From Gammaproteobacteria bacterium (GTDB lineage: Bacteria; Pseudomonadota; Gammaproteobacteria; GCA-001735895), in assembly GCA_020354435.1 (NCBI GenBank), contig CP070646.1:1329554-1364573 (forward strand): a stretch of 35,020 bases of DNA, given 5' to 3'. Under the pieces are notes generated by a model, which saw only the letters and a program-made list of their open reading frames with translations, was not told the origin of the DNA and did no database searches. Of this stretch, positions 31,026 to 35,020 are shown piece after piece (position 1 is the stretch's first letter; the number at the start of each line of letters is the position of its first letter). The translations under genes were made by a program, and so were the position numbers.

Positions 31026-31907
31026 TTAATCCGGCGACTGGCGCGTATCCTTGCGCCGGGAGTGCCGGCGAGCGGGCGGAATATCGTCATAGTCGATCAG
31101 TTCGCCACCGTGGTAAACGAGGAAATGACGCCCCTTGGCGCGAGCGATCATCGTTACCCCGACCTTTTGTGCAATGCTGAGTCCCATCGCGGTGATACCG
31201 GAGCGTGACAGCAGCACCGGGATCCCCATCAACGCGACCTTGATGACCATTTCCGAGGTCAGCCGTCCAGTGGTGTAAAACAGCTTGTCGGCACCGCCGA
31301 TATCGTTGAGCCACATGTGGCCGGCGATGGCATCGACCGCGTTGTGGCGGCCGACGTCCTCGATGAACAGCTCGATGCCGGCTGTCTCGCTGCACAGTGC
31401 GCAGCCGTGCACGGCGCCAGCGTTCCTGTAGATCTCGTTGTACTCGCTGAGTTTTCCGAGCAGGCCATAAATCGACGATTGCCGTAACACCGGTTGCTGC
31501 AGCGAAACTTCGTCGAGGTCTTCCATCAGGTCGCCGAACACGGTGCCCTGGCCGCAACCGGTGGTCACGGTCTTGCGCTCGAGCTTGTCGTCGAGATTGC
31601 CCACGCCGTGGTGCGTCACGATCGCGACCGACTCGGTCTCCCAGTCGACCTGGATCGCCCTTATCGCTTCGATGTCGTCGATCAGGCGCTGGTTACGCAA
31701 CCAGCCGAGAATCAGCAGTTCGGGGTGATTACCGAGCGTCATCAGGGTTACGATTTCACGCTTGTCGAGGTAAATCGTCAATGCGCGCTCGACCGCGATC
31801 GCGCCCTCGACCGGTTCGCCGAACTCGTTGCGCGCGATGACGTTGGCGGTGGCCTTGAGGCCGGCATCGGTCAGTTCGGGCAGACGCCTTTGTTGCACCG
31901 AGGACAT
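31026..31907 (-). CDS. fdhD: FdhD-family formate dehydrogenase accessory sulfurtransferase
   Basis: A 293-residue cytoplasmic protein that in E. coli passes sulfur from IscS to the bis-MGD cofactor of formate dehydrogenase. Family text includes TLGNHPELLILGWLRNQRLI (about 57-75; key NHPELL), IEDVGRHNAVDAIAGHMW and GRLTSEMVIKVALMGIPVLLSRS (key VGRHNAVD, RLTSEMV). The loop normally reading C-G-x-C-G is TTGCGQGT, with only C118, a known variant subtype rather than the E. coli form; HGCALCSETAG further on adds two cysteines. It begins one base after the moaA stop, so moaA-fdhD are one unit. No formate dehydrogenase gene is in the window. Confidence 0.93.
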   Translation of the reverse strand: MSSVQQRRLPELTDAGLKATANVIARNEFGEPVEGAIAVERALTIYLDKREIVTLMTLGNHPELLILGWLRNQRLIDDIEAIRAIQVDWETESVAIVTHHGVGNLDDKLERKTVTTGCGQGTVFGDLMEDLDEVSLQQPVLRQSSIYGLLGKLSEYNEIYRNAGAVHGCALCSETAGIELFIEDVGRHNAVDAIAGHMWLNDIGGADKLFYTTGRLTSEMVIKVALMGIPVLLSRSGITAMGLSIAQKVGVTMIARAKGRHFLVYHGGELIDYDDIPPARRHSRRKDTRQSPD

Positions 31908-31908
31908 C

Positions 31909-32919
31909 TCATCCCCCGGTAAGGTTCATATGACGCAGCAGGATTTCCTGGGAGTTGAGATTGAAGTCGTGGCCCCTGGGCTTGATCTGCATCGAATCGA
32001 TCAGCGCCTGTTCGAGCATGTCATCCTCGCCCGGGTGGGCACGCATGACATGGCGCAGATCCATCGAGTGCTCCTGCCCCAGGCACAGCAGCAGTCGCCC
32101 TTCGGCGGTTACGCGCACGCGGTTGCAGCTGTCGCAGAAATTGTGGCTGTGCGGCGAGATGAAGCCGACACGAGTGTTTTCGTGGGTGCTCAGCCGGTAG
32201 TAGCGAGTCGGTCCGGCGGTGGTCATCGTGCTCGGCACCAGTTCGAAATGCTGCTCCAGGTCTTCGAGGATCTGGTCACTGGAATAATAGGCGACCGCGC
32301 GGTCGTGATGATCGTTCTGACCCAGCGGCATTTCCTCGATAAAGCTGATATCGATGCCACGGTCGATACAGAAGTTGACCAGGTCGAGAATTTCGTCGTG
32401 ATTGTAATTCTTCAATACCACGGTATTGATCTTGATTTGTTCGAAATCGCAGGCGATCGCGGCGTCGATGCCCTCCAGGGTTTTGGCCAGATCGCCGACC
32501 CGCGTTATGTCGTGAAACCGATCCGGCCTGATCGTGTCCAGGCTGATATTGATACGCGTGACGCCGGCGTCTTTCAGCGGTCGCGCGTATTTTTTCAACT
32601 GCGTAGCATTGGTGGTCAGCGTCAGGTCGCGCAATTCCTCGATCGCGCCGAGGTTCTGAAACAGCTGCAGAATATTTTGCCGCACCAGCGGCTCACCCCC
32701 GGTGACGCGAATCTTGTCGACGCCGAGCTTGATGAAGGCGCGGCCGACGGCCTCCATTTCCTCGAGCGTCAGCAGCTGCGAGCGCGGCACGAACTTCATC
32801 TTTTCCGGCATGCAGTAAACGCAGCGCAGATCGCAACGGTCGGTGACCGACAGGCGCACGTAGCTGACGCTGCGGCCAAATCTGTCGACGAGTTGTTGTT
32901 GTGGTTGTGTCGCTTCCAT
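31909..32919 (-). CDS. moaA: GTP 3',8-cyclase MoaA
   Basis: A 336-residue radical SAM enzyme that, with MoaC, converts GTP to cyclic pyranopterin monophosphate, the first step of molybdenum and tungsten cofactor synthesis. The SAM-cluster cysteines are C29, C33 and C36 (CDLRCVYC). The second [4Fe-4S] cluster cysteines are C262, C265 and C279 (CDSCN and then LLLC). RVTGGEPLVR (71-80) binds SAM, and the C-terminus is LTGG, the double glycine needed for activity. Length is typical (about 330). It is divergent from the alanine dehydrogenase gene over 140 bases. It is followed after one base by fdhD. moaC is not in the window. Confidence 0.96.
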   Translation of the reverse strand: MEATQPQQQLVDRFGRSVSYVRLSVTDRCDLRCVYCMPEKMKFVPRSQLLTLEEMEAVGRAFIKLGVDKIRVTGGEPLVRQNILQLFQNLGAIEELRDLTLTTNATQLKKYARPLKDAGVTRINISLDTIRPDRFHDITRVGDLAKTLEGIDAAIACDFEQIKINTVVLKNYNHDEILDLVNFCIDRGIDISFIEEMPLGQNDHHDRAVAYYSSDQILEDLEQHFELVPSTMTTAGPTRYYRLSTHENTRVGFISPHSHNFCDSCNRVRVTAEGRLLLCLGQEHSMDLRHVMRAHPGEDDMLEQALIDSMQIKPRGHDFNLNSQEILLRHMNLTGG

Positions 32920-33059
32920 GGGACGGCCTATTCTAGCAAGATTGAAATAATTTGGAATGATCCTTTACTGGCCCAGCAAATTAAACCGGCTGGCACTAGT
33001 CTGGTGCAAAAGCCTAGATTACCTTCGCGTTTTTTATCCCTGTTTTTACGGTGTTTATT

Positions 33060-34175
33060 ATGTTGATAGGCGTTCCCAAGGAAATCAAGAATCACGAGTA
33101 CCGAGTCGGCATGGCGCCGGCCAGCGTGCGCGAGGCGATCAAACACGGGCACCAGGTCATGGTGCAGACCAATGCCGGCGAGGGCATCGGTGTCAGCGAC
33201 GAGGAGTATGCGCGTATCGGCGCGGAAATTGTCGATACGCCGGAGGAAATCTTCGCCCGCGCCGAACTGGTGGTCAAGGTCAAGGAGCCGCAGGCCGGCG
33301 AACGCGCGATGCTGCGCGAAGGCCAGGTCCTGTTTACTTATCTGCATCTCGCGCCTGATCCCGAGCAAACCAAAGACCTGGTTGCGAGCGGCGCCACCTG
33401 TATCGCCTACGAAACCGTGACCTCGCCGTTCGGTGGCCTGCCGCTACTGGCGCCGATGTCTAAGGTTGCCGGGCGCATGGCGATCCAGGCCGGCGCCTAT
33501 AATCTCGAGCATCCTCACGGCGGTCTCGGCATGCTGCTTGGCGGGGTCCCCGGTGTCGATCCGGCCAAGGTCGTGATTATCGGGGCCGGCGTGGTCGGCA
33601 CGCACGCAACCCATATCGCCGTCGGCATGGGTGCAGACGTCTGGGTCATCGACCGCAATCCGGAGGCGATCGAGGCGCACTGGAAACAGTTCGGGCGCAG
33701 TACCAACACGGTATTTTCGACCGAGGATGCGATCGAGCGCCATGTGTTCGACGCGGATCTCGTCATCGGCGGCGTTTTGATTCCTGGCGCGGAAGCGCCG
33801 AAGCTGGTGACCGCGGAAATGGTCAAGGGCATGAAATCCGGCTCGGTCATCGTCGACGTCGCCATCGACCAGGGCGGCTGCTGCGAAACCTCGAAGCCGA
33901 CCACGCACGCCGAGCCGACCTATATTGTCGACGATGTAGTACATTACTGTGTCGCCAATATGCCGGGAGGCGTGCCGCGCACGTCGACCTACGCGCTCAA
34001 CAATGTCACCCTGCCGCACGTGCTGGCACTGGCGGACAAGGGTTACAGCCAAGCGCTGCTTGACGATCGCTGGCTGCGTGACGGCCTGAACGTGCACCAG
34101 GGCAAGATTACCCAGCGCGAAGTCGCACACGACCTCGGTTACGAGTTTCACGATCCGCAGAGCCTGTTAAAGTAA
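33060..34175 (+). CDS. ald: Alanine dehydrogenase
   Basis: A 371-residue enzyme catalysing reversible NAD-dependent deamination of L-alanine to pyruvate and ammonia. The start [17 protein letters not shown] is the family opening and gives the exact usual length of 371; a GTG nine bases upstream is less likely. Key residues: R15 and K75 in the pyruvate site (VKVKEP), H96 in YLHLAPD, the NAD-binding motif GAGVVGTHA at 175-183, and the catalytic aspartate in VDVAIDQGG. Probably a cytoplasmic hexamer. It is followed by a nitrilase-family gene after ten bases, suggesting co-transcription. The ribosome-binding site is weak. Confidence 0.95.
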   Translation: MLIGVPKEIKNHEYRVGMAPASVREAIKHGHQVMVQTNAGEGIGVSDEEYARIGAEIVDTPEEIFARAELVVKVKEPQAGERAMLREGQVLFTYLHLAPDPEQTKDLVASGATCIAYETVTSPFGGLPLLAPMSKVAGRMAIQAGAYNLEHPHGGLGMLLGGVPGVDPAKVVIIGAGVVGTHATHIAVGMGADVWVIDRNPEAIEAHWKQFGRSTNTVFSTEDAIERHVFDADLVIGGVLIPGAEAPKLVTAEMVKGMKSGSVIVDVAIDQGGCCETSKPTTHAEPTYIVDDVVHYCVANMPGGVPRTSTYALNNVTLPHVLALADKGYSQALLDDRWLRDGLNVHQGKITQREVAHDLGYEFHDPQSLLK

Positions 34176-34185
34176 GGGAATCGCA

Positions 34186-35010
34186 ATGAGCCAGTTCCGC
34201 GTAGCCTGCGTGCAGAACACCGCCACGCGCGACATCCCGTCGAATATCGACTGGGTATGCGCAGGTATTGACGAAGCTGTCGCCGGCGGCGCGGAATTTA
34301 TTGCTTTACCCGAAACTGTCGGCCTGATCGAACCGGTCAATGAGCAGATTCCCGCGGCCACCTATACCGAATCCGACGATATCGGGCTGGCCGCGTTTCG
34401 CGGGCGTGCGCGTCGCCACGGGATTTTACTGCTGGTCGGTTCGCAACTCATTCGCGAGGGCAATAATATTCACAATCGCTGTTTTCTACTCGATCGTGAC
34501 GGCAGTATTCGCGCGCGCTACGACAAGTTGCACATGTTTGATATCGAACTGAAAAACGGCGAGGCTTATCGCGAATCGGACGCCATCGCGCCCGGCGATA
34601 AGGCGGTTATCGTCGAAACCGAATTCGGCCGGCTCGGGCTGTCGATTTGTTACGACCTGCGTTTCGGTGCGCTCTACCGCGCGCTGGCGCAGGCCGGTGC
34701 CGAGTTCATCACGATTCCGGCCGCGTTCACGCAGACCACTGGCCAGGCGCACTGGCATACACTGGTGCGCGCGCGGGCGATCGAGGCCGGCGCTTTTGTC
34801 ATCGCGCCGAACCAGTGCGGGCACCACTGCGACAAACGTTATTCCTTCGGTCACTCGTTGATCGTCGATCCCTGGGGCGAAATCCTGGCCGACGGTGGCG
34901 CCGAGCCGGGCGTCATTTATGCCGATATCGATACTGATCAGGTGGCGAAGGTGCGCAGCCGTATCCCATCGCTGAAAAACGAACGTCCGTTCACTCTCGA
35001 GCAGCAATAG
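34186..35010 (+). CDS. Nitrilase-superfamily amidase (carbon-nitrogen hydrolase)
   Basis: A complete 274-residue enzyme of the Nit1/Nit2 type, which hydrolyses omega-amides; close relatives repair deaminated glutathione or 2-oxoglutaramate. The catalytic triad is E43 (LPETVG), K114 (RYDKLHMFD) and C155 (ICYDLRF). Further family text includes ITIPAAFTQTTGQAHWHTLVRARAIE (key PAAFT, HWHTL) and SFGHSLIVDPWG. RYDKLHMFDIEL is the pattern of the deaminated glutathione amidase group, so that is the best guess. It lies ten bases after ald, with AAGGGAATCGC before its ATG. An amidase coupled to alanine dehydrogenase could handle by-products of transamination; this is inference. Confidence 0.9.
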   Translation: MSQFRVACVQNTATRDIPSNIDWVCAGIDEAVAGGAEFIALPETVGLIEPVNEQIPAATYTESDDIGLAAFRGRARRHGILLLVGSQLIREGNNIHNRCFLLDRDGSIRARYDKLHMFDIELKNGEAYRESDAIAPGDKAVIVETEFGRLGLSICYDLRFGALYRALAQAGAEFITIPAAFTQTTGQAHWHTLVRARAIEAGAFVIAPNQCGHHCDKRYSFGHSLIVDPWGEILADGGAEPGVIYADIDTDQVAKVRSRIPSLKNERPFTLEQQ

Positions 35011-35020
35011 TTGCTAGTTG

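Noticed and set aside
32991..33008. TGGCAC...TGCA resembling a sigma-54 promoter before alanine dehydrogenase
   Set aside because: The spacing between the GG and GC elements is two bases too long for a working -24/-12 promoter.

Overview
The window looks like a chromosomal segment of a gammaproteobacterium, probably marine or sediment-dwelling and from an uncultured lineage. This is inferred from the high GC content, Gram-negative gene types (a lipoprotein hydrolase, an outer-membrane barrel, periplasmic thioredoxin), a DUF1285 protein, a peptide-type ABC importer and a tungsten aldehyde oxidoreductase operon of the proteobacterial three-subunit type. Genes are densely packed. No gene-free stretch exceeds about 260 bases, and I saw no tRNA, rRNA, CRISPR array, transposase or phage gene.

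Layout. 1-10.6 kb, minus strand: a sulfatase cut by the window edge; a complete peptide/opine-type ABC importer (two permeases, binding protein, fused double ATPase) whose permease pair is bracketed by inverted copies of an intergenic repeat; a large metallo-beta-lactamase/cyclic-nucleotide-binding protein; and an overlapping trio of DUF1285 protein, class IV aminotransferase-like protein and sulfotransferase-like protein. 10.7-17.3 kb, plus strand: a DMSP-lyase-like cupin followed by a dimethylglycine-dehydrogenase-like flavoprotein; an unusual Rieske-like protein; a small membrane protein; and a class III cyclase-like/TPR protein.

17.3-34 kb is rich in molybdenum/tungsten cofactor genes. 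moeA-moaD run leftward. Divergently, a six-gene operon encodes a ferredoxin, a tungsten aldehyde:ferredoxin oxidoreductase, its FAD subunit, a second MoaD-like sulfur carrier, an unknown 104-residue protein and a MoeB-like adenylyltransferase. Further right come mobA-mobB, a DUF6494 gene coupled to moaB, and moaA-fdhD. moaC and moaE are not in the window. Between them lie an alpha/beta-hydrolase-thioredoxin fusion, a DUF4124 protein, a DUF2238 membrane protein and a coupled lipoprotein-hydrolase/beta-barrel pair. The window ends with alanine dehydrogenase and a nitrilase-family amidase.

How the parts fit. The cofactor genes probably supply metal-pterin cofactor to the aldehyde oxidoreductase and to other enzymes outside the window; fdhD suggests a formate dehydrogenase. 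The operon carries its own sulfur-carrier and activating-enzyme pair, suggesting dedicated maturation. The left half has a loose organosulfur and methylated-compound theme (sulfatase, sulfotransferase-like, DMSP-lyase-like, dimethylglycine-dehydrogenase-like), but that is only suggestive. The most surprising readings are enzymes that keep their fold while losing expected key residues: an aminotransferase without the PLP lysine, a Rieske protein without one histidine ligand, and a cyclase without its usual substrate and transition-state residues. The unknown protein ending in GGG inside the tungsten operon is the best candidate for something undescribed.
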